Assembly (NCBI GenBank): GCA_016926505.1
Contig: JAFGOM010000097.1
Coordinates: 62,001-126,000 of the forward strand
Length of the DNA: 64,000 bases
Origin: Methanospirillaceae archaeon
Lineage (GTDB): Archaea > Halobacteriota > Methanomicrobia > Methanomicrobiales > Methanospirillaceae
Direction of reading: 5' to 3'
Shown: piece by piece, positions 45,207 through 56,654 of the stretch
Layout of the letters: each line of letters begins with the position of its first letter
Position numbering within the stretch: the first letter of the stretch is position 1
Position numbers and translations under genes: made by a program
Notes under the pieces: model-generated
Told to the model about the DNA's origin: nothing
What the model saw: the letters and a program-made list of their open reading frames with translations, nothing else
Databases searched by the model: none

Positions 45207-46604
45207 TCACCGGTACCGCAGCAGCCGCGAGAGATAGATTCGTGCCCAGGCATACCCGACCAGACCACCGAGGATATCCCCGGTAACCACTCCCCACCAG
45301 ACCCCGTGCTCACCAAACCCGAACCAGAACCCAAGAAGATACGCGCAGAGAACAATAAAGACAAGGTTCCTGAACAGATTAATGCAGAGGGATGTTGCCC
45401 CCTTTCCGACTCCCTGGAAGAGAGAACTGGACATGATCCCGGGAGGAACGAAGGGATAGAACAGGCACATGATACCGAGAAATATCGCGATTCCCGGAGC
45501 AAGATGAGCACTTTCCGGGGAATATGCAAATATAAGCGCCATCTGGTCTTTAAAAAGCCAGGTAATAGCGCTGATGCAGACCGAGATCACAACACCAAGG
45601 AGTATCGAGAATGTATGGATAACCGGGAGTTTCTCATAGGAACGCCCGCCATACGCTGCACCGGCGACAGAGATGACCGATGTTGAGATGGCAACAAGAG
45701 GAATGATGGCAAAATATACGATACGCCAGCCGGCAGTAAAGACAGCGACCGCATCAGTTCCTGAAACAACAACCAGCATACCGTTTAGGATGATGGCAAC
45801 AAGAGACATGAGCATAAACTCAAGACTCGCCGGGAATCCGACACTCAGGATGTCCCGTACCGTTTTTGTATCAACTTTCCTGGGATCGAGGGAGAAGGAG
45901 ATGTAGGTATCCTTCTTTCCAAAGAACCAGTAGAGGAGCACGACGGTGACCATGACAAGCGAGAGTATCATTCCCCATGCAGCTCCCGCGATCCCCAGAC
46001 CTGCCCCGTAAATGAGAAGAGGATCCAGGATAATATTGAGAATTGCAGAGGCACCCATCACGTACATGGCTCTCCTGGTGTCACCCTCTGCCCGCAGGAT
46101 AGCATATACAATATTGGTAAAGAGAACAAGGACAGTCCCGAGAAAGATAATCTTCCCGTATATGACAGCAAGGCTCGTTGTCTGTCCGGCACCGAAAAGG
46201 AGCATTATCGGTTCGACGAAAATAAAGAGAACCACCGTCAGAAAAAGAGAGAGCACAAGGGTTATGAGCATGGCATTCGTGGCTGCGAGGTTTGCCCCTG
46301 CACGGTCCCCTGCCCCAATCCTTCGTGATATTGTCGAGTTGACTCCTGCACCGATACCTACACCAAGACCGATAAGGATCATGAAAAGCGGGGTCACAAA
46401 CCCGACCGCGGCAAGAGCATCTGAACCGAGACCGGCAACCCAGATGGCATTCACCAGGTTGTAGGTAGACATGAGTAGCATGGCAACAATCATCGGTCCG
46501 GAAAGTCGCAGAATTGCCTTTTTCGGATCCCCTCTCATCAGGATAACACCCGTAGTCTCGGTATCTGTGGGTGCTGGTTCAGTTATTGATGGGTTGCTGC
46601 TCAT
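45207..46604 (-). CDS. MATE-family efflux transporter
   Basis: A 465-residue antiporter with 12 helices in two bundles. The first helix region reads SGPMIVAMLLMSTYNLVNAIWVAGL and the two lobes show the typical GxGxGxxxxxSRxxGAG segment (GIGAGVNSTISRRIGAG). It exports organic cations or drugs in exchange for Na+ or H+. It stands as a single gene; the substrate is unknown. Confidence 0.93.
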   Translation of the reverse strand: MSSNPSITEPAPTDTETTGVILMRGDPKKAILRLSGPMIVAMLLMSTYNLVNAIWVAGLGSDALAAVGFVTPLFMILIGLGVGIGAGVNSTISRRIGAGDRAGANLAATNAMLITLVLSLFLTVVLFIFVEPIMLLFGAGQTTSLAVIYGKIIFLGTVLVLFTNIVYAILRAEGDTRRAMYVMGASAILNIILDPLLIYGAGLGIAGAAWGMILSLVMVTVVLLYWFFGKKDTYISFSLDPRKVDTKTVRDILSVGFPASLEFMLMSLVAIILNGMLVVVSGTDAVAVFTAGWRIVYFAIIPLVAISTSVISVAGAAYGGRSYEKLPVIHTFSILLGVVISVCISAITWLFKDQMALIFAYSPESAHLAPGIAIFLGIMCLFYPFVPPGIMSSSLFQGVGKGATSLCINLFRNLVFIVLCAYLLGFWFGFGEHGVWWGVVTGDILGGLVGYAWARIYLSRLLRYR

Positions 46605-46872
46605 TCTGGTTACTCTTCTCCTCTCCCGGAAAGAACAAGAATCTTCCTGCTTACAAGATCCGTTATCACTTCGGTTTCTTACTATGGGTAGATGATATCG
46701 CTTATGCCTTTCTGTAAGAAATTCTGGAGAGAACAGAACCGCAATATATAATCACTCCCGTAACGATTATCCCCCTTTCACTTCAAAAAGGGAGAGAAAA
46801 GATGGATAATCACTCAGTCAAACTCTATGGTTACCGGTCCTATGATACACCGGAAAACCAAATCATAATGCA

Positions 46873-47406
46873 TTGAGATTACAGACCAAACGCTTGGATC
46901 TTATTCCCATGAACCGGGAATTATGTCTGTACGAACTGTCATCACGGAGCAGACTGCAGGAGGCACTGGATGCATCAGTGCCAGGTACCTGGCCGCCGGT
47001 TCTCATGGACAATGATACCATACAGGAGTTCCTTATCAGACTGACTGATCCGCGATTATGCAGACTGTACGCATTTTACTGGATACGTTTACCAGACCAG
47101 GATTCAAAAGAGCGAATCTGTATCGGAAACGGGGGATTTTTCCTTGATGATGAAGGGATTTTTGAACTGGGCTACTCAATCCTTCCTGAATGGGAAAATC
47201 AGGGATATGCAACAGAGGCTGTCTCAACACTGGTGCCGTGGGCATTTGACAATCACCAGATCCACACGATTATAGCAAGAACATACCCGTATCTGCATGC
47301 TTCTGTCCGTGTTTTAGAGAAGAACCAATTTGTTTTTACCGGCCTTGATTCAAAAGATGGTACAGTCATATACCATAGGTGTAAAAGTCCTGATCCAGAG
47401 AGATGA
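46873..47406 (+). CDS. GNAT-family N-acetyltransferase (RimJ/RimL-like)
   Basis: A 177-residue acetyltransferase. RLDLIPMN at the start, FELGYSILPEWENQGYATEAV as motif A with the acetyl-CoA loop, and the C-terminal ASVRVLEKNQF are typical of the RimJ/RimL group that acetylates protein N-termini or small amines. The only plausible start is a TTG at 46873; no ATG or GTG in frame lies close by. It is a single gene. Confidence 0.85.
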   Translation: MRLQTKRLDLIPMNRELCLYELSSRSRLQEALDASVPGTWPPVLMDNDTIQEFLIRLTDPRLCRLYAFYWIRLPDQDSKERICIGNGGFFLDDEGIFELGYSILPEWENQGYATEAVSTLVPWAFDNHQIHTIIARTYPYLHASVRVLEKNQFVFTGLDSKDGTVIYHRCKSPDPER

Positions 47407-47797
47407 TGACAGGACATATCGTCATACCTTAACCCGGGTATCCTTCGGCAGGGTAGGGATAGGAGAACCAGGTGGTTGTAAAAGAGATCCCTTTCCGCTC
47501 TTTTGATTTAAATAAAACAAGATTGATGCTGTAATCAGACGAGATGCAGAGAGAGCCTGCAATCGTCACCAATGCAGGAGGTGATACCAAAGAAGAGAAA
47601 ACACACATTCTGTATCAATCATACCCGCTGCTGACAGAGTTACCGATACCAGCACGATAACCGATATACCCTAAAAACCCGTTCATCACCAATATCATCT
47701 TTCAATATTCTGTCAGCCGGCATCAATACAAATCAGTAATCCACCCCTCCCAAAATCACCCCTCTTTTTGTGTTCAAAAAAAGTGATGCAGGATACA
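47407..47797. other. Intergenic region, no gene found
   Basis: About 390 bases between two convergent genes. The frames are short and broken. An A/T-rich stretch near 47,505-47,520 (TTGATTTAAATAAAAC) could end the acetyltransferase transcript. Nothing else is recognised. Confidence 0.5.
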
Positions 47798-48967
47798 CTA
47801 CTCATGTCTGAGTGCTTCTATCGGGTTTAGGTTTGATGCTTTCCATGCAGGATACAGACCGGAAACAACACTGGTAACGATACCAAAGGCCATGCCATAC
47901 GGGATATATACCAGACTGGATGGTTCAAAAAGATACCGGGTCTCCTCGAGCATGATAAGTATCGCAACATATCCCCCGATAAACGAGAGTAACCCGCCTA
48001 TCAGGCTCCCGCCCAGGCCGAGCAGCAGGGATTCATAGATAAAAATCTTCCGTACTTCGCTCCGCAGGGTTCCAATCGACCTGAGAATACCGATCTCCTT
48101 GTACCGCTCCATCACCGACATCATCATCACGTTAAAGATGGACACCCCGGCAACAAGCAGGGATATTCCGCCAATAGCCATGGTAAAGGTCGCGATCCTC
48201 CCGAAGGTCTCAAGTATCGTCTCAAGGATTGCACGGGTATCATACACATCAACAGTCGTCTCACGCCGGTTGAGCTGGGCCTCAATGGCAGCCTTTGTCG
48301 ATTCAATATGTGAGAGATCCCTGACTTTTACGATGACACTGTCATACCCTTCTTCATGATAGTAGTTCCTGTACCATTGATCAGAAAATACCAGGCCATA
48401 ATCAGGATTAATATCAAATCCCATTCCCCGTTCATCAAGAATACCTGTCACCCTGACACCGGTCTCCTCTTCGCCGATAAGAACCCGGGATCCAACGATA
48501 AGATCATACTCCTCGGCCAGTTTCTTCCCGGCCATAACACCTGATGAACCCCTGATGTACTGACCCTCAAGCTTATCAAGCATCAGCGGGATATCCTTTG
48601 GATCCAGGCCGTAAATCACAGCAGCCCCGGTCTCACGTCCTACCTTGATTCGTTCACCGCCAGAGTATACCGGAATAACATCGGCATTACCTGCAGCCCT
48701 TCTTATCTGCTCAAGTTCGCGTTCGCTAATTCTGGAATTTCCCGGTGATGATCCCATCCCATAATAGCCGACATGAGGACTGACAACAATCGAATCCCCT
48801 ACATCTGATAGCGATTCAGAGACAGACAGAGTAAGACCGTTTCCGAGGATTCCCATCGATGTAATCGCAACAACCCCGATGATGATCCCGATTGCTGCAA
48901 GAAGAGAACGCAACCAGTGGATTCGCAGGTTTCTGATCGCGAGATTGAAAAACAACCGCTGTTGCAT
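47798..48967 (-). CDS. ABC transporter permease, MacB/FtsX type
   Basis: A 389-residue membrane protein: one N-terminal helix (SLLAAIGIIIGVVAITSMG), a large extracytoplasmic MacB periplasmic-core-like domain (about 45-235) and three C-terminal helices of the FtsX fold ending in YPAWKASNLNPIEALRHE. These ABC systems work mechanically, moving surface molecules or lipoproteins. It overlaps the ATPase gene by one base. Confidence 0.93.
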   Translation of the reverse strand: MQQRLFFNLAIRNLRIHWLRSLLAAIGIIIGVVAITSMGILGNGLTLSVSESLSDVGDSIVVSPHVGYYGMGSSPGNSRISERELEQIRRAAGNADVIPVYSGGERIKVGRETGAAVIYGLDPKDIPLMLDKLEGQYIRGSSGVMAGKKLAEEYDLIVGSRVLIGEEETGVRVTGILDERGMGFDINPDYGLVFSDQWYRNYYHEEGYDSVIVKVRDLSHIESTKAAIEAQLNRRETTVDVYDTRAILETILETFGRIATFTMAIGGISLLVAGVSIFNVMMMSVMERYKEIGILRSIGTLRSEVRKIFIYESLLLGLGGSLIGGLLSFIGGYVAILIMLEETRYLFEPSSLVYIPYGMAFGIVTSVVSGLYPAWKASNLNPIEALRHE

Positions 48968-49659
48968 TATGCAACTCCTGATATCCTTCCATCGACAATA
49001 TGAATCGTCCGGTTTGCATACACGGCGAGGGAGGGATCATGAGTTACCATAATAACCGTCTTATTCTGGTGCGTACAGAGCCGTGACAACAGTTCCATGA
49101 TGGCATTGCCTGTCTTTGAATCGAGGTTCCCGGTTGGTTCATCACAGAGTAAAATCTCGGGATCATTGACCAGCGCCCGGGCAATAGCAACCCGTTGCTG
49201 CTGACCACCTGACAATTCATTCGGGCGGTGATGATCCAGGTGTGATTCTAACGCAACCGATCGTAACACATCCAGGCACCGGTCATCACAATCAGCTGAA
49301 CCGGTCTTTAATAAAAGAGGATACTCCACATTCTCACGGGCAGTCAATAAGGGAATGAGATTAAACTGCTGAAAGATAAATCCGATATGATCCCTTCTGA
49401 GCTTTGTCAGTTCATCGTCACTCATATTTGTCGTTTCGATGCCATTGATAAGAATCTCACCTGAATCGGGAACATCAAGACAACCGAGCATATTCAGGAG
49501 AGTTGATTTTCCTGAACCGGACGGACCCATGATAGCAATAAACTCCCCCCTCCTGACCGATCCCGAAACATCAAGAAGAGCGGTCACATTCTCACCCAGC
49601 AGATGGTAGACCTTCGTAATGTTGCGAAATACAATGACCGGATCGGCTGAATCAGACAC
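48967..49659 (-). CDS. ABC transporter ATP-binding protein, LolD/MacB type
   Basis: A 230-residue ATPase: Walker A GPSGSGKST, signature LSGGQQQR, Walker B ILLCDEPTGNLD and the H-loop VTHD are intact. It pairs with the FtsX-type permease immediately downstream and follows the secreted protein at 49667. Confidence 0.96.
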   Translation of the reverse strand: MSDSADPVIVFRNITKVYHLLGENVTALLDVSGSVRRGEFIAIMGPSGSGKSTLLNMLGCLDVPDSGEILINGIETTNMSDDELTKLRRDHIGFIFQQFNLIPLLTARENVEYPLLLKTGSADCDDRCLDVLRSVALESHLDHHRPNELSGGQQQRVAIARALVNDPEILLCDEPTGNLDSKTGNAIMELLSRLCTHQNKTVIMVTHDPSLAVYANRTIHIVDGRISGVA

Positions 49660-49666
49660 AAAAATC

Positions 49667-50833
49667 TTATCTCCTGAACCGGGTATAATAGATTACACCG
49701 CCAACCAGAGCCAGAACGATGATAACAACCACGAATATCATCGGAGATAAATCATCCTTCGGAACCGATTCAGATTCCGGAAGACTCTTTACATTCACTT
49801 CAGTAGTTCGTACCTGGTCATTGCCGTCATCATCCTTGTATGATATCACGACCGTTACATTCGTAGCATCAGGGGGAGTCGTAAAGGTCACCTCAAACCC
49901 GGCAAAATCATCGGGTTTTAAAGCTCCCACTGCATACAGGCGGTAGGGTATTGTCGGCACTGCCGGTTCATCGGTTGTGATAACCACGCCATTTGCATTC
50001 TCAAGACCAGAGTTGGTTACGTCACCAGAGAGACGGTAATATTCACCGGTATCCTCAAGGATAATATTTGAGATTACCGGTTCTGCCCGTGTCTTGGACT
50101 GTCCAAAAACAACAGGGATGGCATAACTCTCCTCATGCTCATTCACTCCGTTCTGGTATAAAACTGAGAAGACAAGATCCTCTTGTGATCCCGGAGTAAA
50201 CGTGAAGGGAACATCAACTGAGGTATCAGGCTCCAAAACACCGACAAAGTAACTTGAGGGCATCACCTCATGACCCTGACCACCCGGTACGATGGTAACA
50301 CCGGTAACCTTGTTATCACGGGGGTTTCCAATATGAAGAGTCAGTCTCTCTTTCTTGCCGATACGAAATGAATCCGGCTTGTCAAGGATGGCAACAGTTG
50401 GTGCCCGGTCCTGGACCCGGATCTGGAAGGGGTTTCGTAAGTATCCTGCATCACGAAAATCGAGGGAGAATACCGGGTTAAAGATACCTTCCTTTCCGTC
50501 AGCCTGGATGGTAAAGATAAATTTCATCGCATTTCCGGCACCAATCGAACCAACAACATCGTACTGACTGCTGGTCGTCTTTATCGTACTGTCACGAAGC
50601 CGGGCAGTGGAGATCGGAACACCCTCGTTCCCTGAATTGGTTACCTCGATAGCAACGGTACCGGTATCCCACGGCATCAGCACTTCCGGATCAAGGGTAA
50701 CAGAAGATACAAAAACCTGTGCTGAAGCCTTTACCGCGGCAGGATCCTGTTCTGCACAACCCGGATATACCGATACCATGCACAGGAGCAGGAAAGTAAT
50801 CGGGATAAGGGACATGATCAGTCTTTTATTCAT
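49667..50833 (-). CDS. Exported multi-domain beta-sandwich protein with C-terminal anchor
   Basis: A 388-residue surface protein of the kind often seen with MacB-type ABC genes in archaea (S-layer-like, COG1361 style). A signal peptide (core IPITFLLLCMVSV) is followed by three CARDB/NEW3-like beta domains rich in VxNxGxxxxxxxxxxL patterns (for example VAIEVTNSGNEGVP), then a linker and a C-terminal helix (MIFVVVIIVLALVGGVIYY) before RFRR. ATG 50833 overlaps the Yip1 stop (ATGA). Probably the extracytoplasmic partner or substrate of the ABC pair. Confidence 0.82.
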   Translation of the reverse strand: MNKRLIMSLIPITFLLLCMVSVYPGCAEQDPAAVKASAQVFVSSVTLDPEVLMPWDTGTVAIEVTNSGNEGVPISTARLRDSTIKTTSSQYDVVGSIGAGNAMKFIFTIQADGKEGIFNPVFSLDFRDAGYLRNPFQIRVQDRAPTVAILDKPDSFRIGKKERLTLHIGNPRDNKVTGVTIVPGGQGHEVMPSSYFVGVLEPDTSVDVPFTFTPGSQEDLVFSVLYQNGVNEHEESYAIPVVFGQSKTRAEPVISNIILEDTGEYYRLSGDVTNSGLENANGVVITTDEPAVPTIPYRLYAVGALKPDDFAGFEVTFTTPPDATNVTVVISYKDDDGNDQVRTTEVNVKSLPESESVPKDDLSPMIFVVVIIVLALVGGVIYYTRFRR

Positions 50834-51528
50834 GATGGAAACCATCCCATTGATGTGCCGAGTGAGTAGAGTAAAAACAGGGCATATAACACTGCAGGAA
50901 CTCCCCCACAGATAACCGCCTGTTTTACCGAAAGGGATTTCCCGGCCTGTAATCCAAAAATCCACTGGTTTGCACTCCACAAAAGGCAGATCAGGGTTAT
51001 CAGTGAAGTAAGCAGTGAATACTGCATAAATGCCGGATCTTTCAGCATGTTTTCAGTGGCTTTCTCAACAATGCTCTGTATCTCAGGAGCATTCGTCATC
51101 GTGGTCAGGTGGAATGATCCAATCTCAACCAGGGGGATCAGGTAAAATCCTGTGATCATGGTGATACATGAGGCGATAATGAGAGGTATCATCCCGTAAC
51201 CACAGATCTGAAGAACCCGGGTAAACGAGTAACCGGATCGCAAATGCCGTGCAATGAGATACATGATTACTCCAAGAACAAGCCACATAATATAGAGTGA
51301 GATAAATCCTGATATCCCGGCAACAACCATCATAACGGTCGTTATTGCCCCGGACATCCCTGAGAAGAGATCTCCCATGATACCAGTCATCTGGTAAGCG
51401 CTGATAGCGGTACAGAGTCCACCCACAGCCAGAATGAGGGCAGGTATCAACAGGGAGGGCTCTTTTTCCCAGATTTTCACAAAAAAATCACCGGGATTGG
51501 TTACATACTTATGAAGTGACGGATCCAT
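50830..51528 (-). CDS. Yip1-domain membrane protein
   Basis: A 232-residue protein with five predicted helices and the Yip1-like C-terminal pattern (about 100-225; GYGMIPLIIASCI, then WSANQWIFGLQ). ATG 51528 (MDPSLHKYV) was chosen over a start 16 codons upstream. First gene of a four-gene operon with the surface protein, ABC ATPase and permease. Role unknown; Yip1 proteins in archaea commonly accompany export ABC systems. Confidence 0.8.
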   Translation of the reverse strand: MDPSLHKYVTNPGDFFVKIWEKEPSLLIPALILAVGGLCTAISAYQMTGIMGDLFSGMSGAITTVMMVVAGISGFISLYIMWLVLGVIMYLIARHLRSGYSFTRVLQICGYGMIPLIIASCITMITGFYLIPLVEIGSFHLTTMTNAPEIQSIVEKATENMLKDPAFMQYSLLTSLITLICLLWSANQWIFGLQAGKSLSVKQAVICGGVPAVLYALFLLYSLGTSMGWFPS

Positions 51529-51752
51529 TGCTTTCAGTCCTGATACATTTTTGTTGGTCAGGTAACTATAAAACACCCTTTCCTTTCAGAAGTGATACGG
51601 ATTTAAAGAGAGAATCGGAAAAGACAATCTCGATATAATCCGGTTTTGAAACAGAATCGGTAGAAAGAAGAGTAAGGGTAGCACAGAAACGAAATCAGAT
51701 ACCGCACCCGTAAATCTTCTTTCTATTCTGCTTTATTGTGTGTTATCACCAG

Positions 51753-52688
51753 TCAGAGGACTTTTTTCCTGACAAGAACAAAAAATCCACAGATGACGAG
51801 GATTAAAGAGAGTACCATCACCTCGATGAATGCAAGCGGGTCATCCTGGAACGGGAGCCTGACATTCATCCCGTACATACTGGTGATAAAGGTCGGTATC
51901 ATTAAAAGCATGGTAACACTCGTGAGAAGTTTCATCACGACATTCACGTTGTTATTGATAACAGATGCAAAGGCATCCATCATACCGGTGAGGATACTGG
52001 TGTAGATATTCGCCATCTCGAGACCCTGTTTATTCTCAATAACCGCCTCCTCATAGAGATCTTCCTCATACTCGGCAGAGATATCAAGTGCTGCAATATA
52101 GGGAAACTTCTCAAACATCAGCGAATTAGTCCGAAGTGACGTGGTAAAATAAACAAGACTCTTCTGCAGGGAGAAGAGATTGATGAGTTGTTCGTTCTTG
52201 GTAGATCGGTGCAACTCATTCTCCATTTTGTTTGTCAGACGGTTTATCTCCTTTAAATAGCGAAGGAAACGCAATGCTGAACGGTAACAGAGTTGGAGGA
52301 CAAACCGCGTCCGAAGGCGGGTGTCAAAATTTCTGACTAATCCATTCAGAAATTCCTGGATAACATCAACTTCAGTCAGGGAGACGGTAATTATCATGTC
52401 AGAGGTGAGTATAATCCCGATAGGCAGGGTAATAAACGGGATCGCCGAACCTTCCGGTTCTCGTTTGGGTGAACGCAACAGGATAAGGGTATTACTCTCT
52501 TCTACCTCGACACGTGCCCGTTCATCGAGATCGAGCGGATCTGTGATGAAATCAAGCGGCATGTCAAACCGATCAATAAGGGTGGCAATCTCCTTTTCTG
52601 TCGGATTAACGACCCTGACCCAGCATCCCTCTACGTAATCTTCGATCTCAGACAGACCGTCCTCAGTTGAGATCTGAATAAAAATCAT
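51753..52688 (-). CDS. corA: CorA-family magnesium/divalent cation channel
   Basis: A 311-residue CorA protein. A long alpha/beta and coiled-coil cytoplasmic domain (about 1-245) is followed by two C-terminal helices, with the family motif YGMN (YGMNVRLP) between them. The usual charged ending (RKK) is present. It imports Mg2+ or, in some members, Co2+ or Ni2+. Single gene with a TATA-like TATATATAA upstream near 52,860. Confidence 0.93.
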   Translation of the reverse strand: MIFIQISTEDGLSEIEDYVEGCWVRVVNPTEKEIATLIDRFDMPLDFITDPLDLDERARVEVEESNTLILLRSPKREPEGSAIPFITLPIGIILTSDMIITVSLTEVDVIQEFLNGLVRNFDTRLRTRFVLQLCYRSALRFLRYLKEINRLTNKMENELHRSTKNEQLINLFSLQKSLVYFTTSLRTNSLMFEKFPYIAALDISAEYEEDLYEEAVIENKQGLEMANIYTSILTGMMDAFASVINNNVNVVMKLLTSVTMLLMIPTFITSMYGMNVRLPFQDDPLAFIEVMVLSLILVICGFFVLVRKKVL

Positions 52689-52928
52689 GAATTCTTCTCC
52701 TGCCTGAAACCCGGGTTTCCGTTTTGGTTAAGCGTTTGTTCTACGGTGCTAAACCGGGAAGCAACGTCTTTTAAAAAGACCTGTTTCCCCGGTGATAGTA
52801 CCCTTAAAGGGGCCCCCGGATCTCCTGCCCTCCGGAAGGGTACCGATATACCGGTATTATATATAGTACGGGAACAGTTATAAAAAAAACGAGACTCCTT
52901 CCATCATTTACTAAAACAGTCCTCTTTT

Positions 52929-52948
52929 ATTTTCCCCAAAGGGAAAAT
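52929..52948 (-). terminator. Hairpin after the aminotransferase gene
   Basis: A perfect 8-bp stem ATTTTCCC / GGGAAAAT with a 4-base loop lies 18 bases after the aminotransferase stop (minus strand). No long T-run follows on that strand, so its role as a terminator is likely but not sure. Confidence 0.45.
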
Positions 52949-52965
52949 CCAAAAATCGTGACTCC

Positions 52966-54102
52966 TTAAGAAATAATACCGGCGATCCGATCCATGGCGA
53001 TCCGTAACTGATCCATGGATGCGGCATAACTCATACGAATCCAGCCGGGAGTATTGAATGCAACACCAGGGGTGACCGCGACGTGTGCCTTTTTTAGCCA
53101 TTGGCCGGCGACAACATCATCATCACCTTCGACTTTAATAAAGGCATAAAATGCACCATCAGCAGGGGCATAGGGGAGATCCATATCCATGAGGGAGTTT
53201 AAGACGAGCGAGCGTCTTCGTTCAAACTCGCATCTCATCTCCTCGACACAGGCCTGTGAACCGGTAAGGGCAGCAACACCTCCATACATCGCAAATGTTG
53301 TCGGATGGCTGATGGTATGCTGCTGGACGATATTCATCAGGTTTAATATCGGTTTCGGAGCGATAGCGTACCCGAGACGCCAGCCGGTCATTGCATATGC
53401 CTTTGAGAAACCATTGATGGTAATCGTCCTCTCATCCATTCCCGGGAACATCGCAAGTGAATAATGTGTCTGCCCGTAGATCAGCTTCTCATATATCTCG
53501 TCTGAAAGTGCATAGAGATCATGGTCCTGACAGAGATCAGCAATCAGTTTTAAGGATGCCCGTTCAAGAACAGAACCGGAAGGGTTTGAAGGACTGTTAA
53601 CGATTATCATCTTAGTTTTGTCTGTAACCGCTTCTAACAGCGTATCATCCGGCTGGAAGGTCTTTTTCTCAAGAGGATGGTGAACGGGTCTCCCGCCTGC
53701 CAAAAGAACACAGGGTTCGTAACTGACCCATGAGGGATCAAGGATAATCACCTCATCACCGGGATTAAGAACCGCTTCACATGCCTCATAGATAGCATTC
53801 TTTGCACCACAGGTCACGATCACATTGTCAGGCGAACAGGAAAAACCTCCTTCAGCCTCTGTTTTATAGGCAATCGCACTGAGGAGTTCAGGTATCCCCC
53901 TTCCTGGTGCATAATGTGTCTTTCCTGACCGGAGAGCAGTCACTGCAGCATCGATAATATGAGAAGGGGTATCAAAATCGGGTTCTCCAATAGACAGGCT
54001 GATAACATCAATGCCGGAAGCAGCCATGAGACGTGCTTTTTCACTAATCTCAATGGTAGCTGATGGGGGTATCTGTCTGATCTTATCAGCAGGAGGTTTC
54101 AT
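52966..54102 (-). CDS. Pyridoxal-phosphate aminotransferase, class I (aspartate type)
   Basis: A 378-residue fold-type I enzyme of the aspartate/prephenate aminotransferase group. The motif SNPSG, the substrate arginine region near the C-terminus (GWIRMSYA) and the Schiff-base lysine in NGFSKAYAMTGWRLGY are present. It probably makes aspartate, or an aromatic or branched amino acid. The ATG overlaps the stop of ribH (ATGA). Confidence 0.93.
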   Translation of the reverse strand: MKPPADKIRQIPPSATIEISEKARLMAASGIDVISLSIGEPDFDTPSHIIDAAVTALRSGKTHYAPGRGIPELLSAIAYKTEAEGGFSCSPDNVIVTCGAKNAIYEACEAVLNPGDEVIILDPSWVSYEPCVLLAGGRPVHHPLEKKTFQPDDTLLEAVTDKTKMIIVNSPSNPSGSVLERASLKLIADLCQDHDLYALSDEIYEKLIYGQTHYSLAMFPGMDERTITINGFSKAYAMTGWRLGYAIAPKPILNLMNIVQQHTISHPTTFAMYGGVAALTGSQACVEEMRCEFERRRSLVLNSLMDMDLPYAPADGAFYAFIKVEGDDDVVAGQWLKKAHVAVTPGVAFNTPGWIRMSYAASMDQLRIAMDRIAGIIS

Positions 54103-54506
54103 GACAACCGCTGAGACATCTTTACTGCGGATTCAACCGCACGCCTGGCATAATCAATCCGCTCAGTTGCCTCCATCCGGGTCATTCCAGGCCCTGATAT
54201 CCCCAATGCAACCGGTTTTTTATACTCAAGAGAGAGATCGATGATCTTTCGTGCGGCATGCTGAACAACAATCTCATCGTGCTGGGTTGAACCCTCTATC
54301 ACACATCCGATGGTGACAACCGCATCAACATTCTTCTTTGTAAGCATGTATTGTATCGCTAACGGCATGTCATACGCACCGGGAACATAAATTCGTTCCA
54401 CAACCTCTGCTCCGAGGAATTTTGCATGTTCCTCTGCTTCTATCTCCATCATGTACGTGATATCACGATTAAATTCAGAAACAACAAATCCCAGTTTTAT
54501 CGCCAT
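54099..54506 (-). CDS. ribH: 6,7-dimethyl-8-ribityllumazine synthase
   Basis: Next-to-last step of riboflavin synthesis (135 residues, the short archaeal form). FNRDITYMMEIEAEEHA at the start, the VPGAYDMPLAIQYM binding loop, GCVIEGSTQHDE and the SGPGMTRMEATER phosphate region are all present. ATG 54506 follows AAGGTTAG. The frame is open 38 codons further upstream but without similarity. RibC is encoded 0.5 kb away. Confidence 0.95.
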   Translation of the reverse strand: MAIKLGFVVSEFNRDITYMMEIEAEEHAKFLGAEVVERIYVPGAYDMPLAIQYMLTKKNVDAVVTIGCVIEGSTQHDEIVVQHAARKIIDLSLEYKKPVALGISGPGMTRMEATERIDYARRAVESAVKMSQRLS

Positions 54507-54674
54507 AAGACTAACCTTGAGTACTTCTATATCCTGACTATCACAAAAAGCATCCTTTCTCATCTCGATGAAAGAGAGAAAAAGAAAGAAAAGACTGACC
54601 ACAGAGGGTATGACCCGCAATAAAAGGGACAGGTATATGAGGAAGAATCACCTACCATCTGGTAAGGTGATAAA

Positions 54675-54974
54675 ATGCCGGAATTTGGTAATCCGTTCGC
54701 GGGATGCGCGTCAGATAGGCGACTGACAGAACAGGAATTAATCCGTGCTGTCAGGTTCATGATTGCAGCAGAGTATGAGGCAATCCAGTTGTATATGCAA
54801 CTGGCCGAATCAACTGATAACGAACTCGCAAGAAAGGTGCTTATTGATATTGCAGATGAAGAGCGGGTTCATGCAGGGGAATTCATGCGATTGCTCTTTG
54901 TTCTTGCCCCTGATGAAGAGGGGTATTATCACGAAGGCGCAGAAGAAGTTGAAGAACTGATGGAAGAGAAGTAA
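54675..54974 (+). CDS. Encapsulin-type ferritin-like protein, no shell gene nearby
   Basis: A 99-residue two-helix iron protein: EELIRAVRFMIAAEYEAIQLY, then IADEERVHAGEFMRLL, giving the ExxY...E...ExxH di-iron pattern, and an acidic tail (EEVEELMEEK). It closely follows the ferritin-like domain that is fused to, or packed in, Thermotoga/Pyrococcus-type encapsulins. No encapsulin gene is next to it in this window. It may work alone as a small ferroxidase or join a shell encoded elsewhere. Divergent from ribH. Confidence 0.82.
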   Translation: MPEFGNPFAGCASDRRLTEQELIRAVRFMIAAEYEAIQLYMQLAESTDNELARKVLIDIADEERVHAGEFMRLLFVLAPDEEGYYHEGAEEVEELMEEK

Positions 54975-55013
54975 GAGAGTATGAAAGAAATATCACTGCA
55001 ATAATTTATCACA

Positions 55014-56599
<1,586 letters not shown>

Positions 56600-56654
56600 T
56601 CTCAATCAGCTTAGGCTATTAGCATTCATGCCAGATTATACTCGTGGGTACGGT

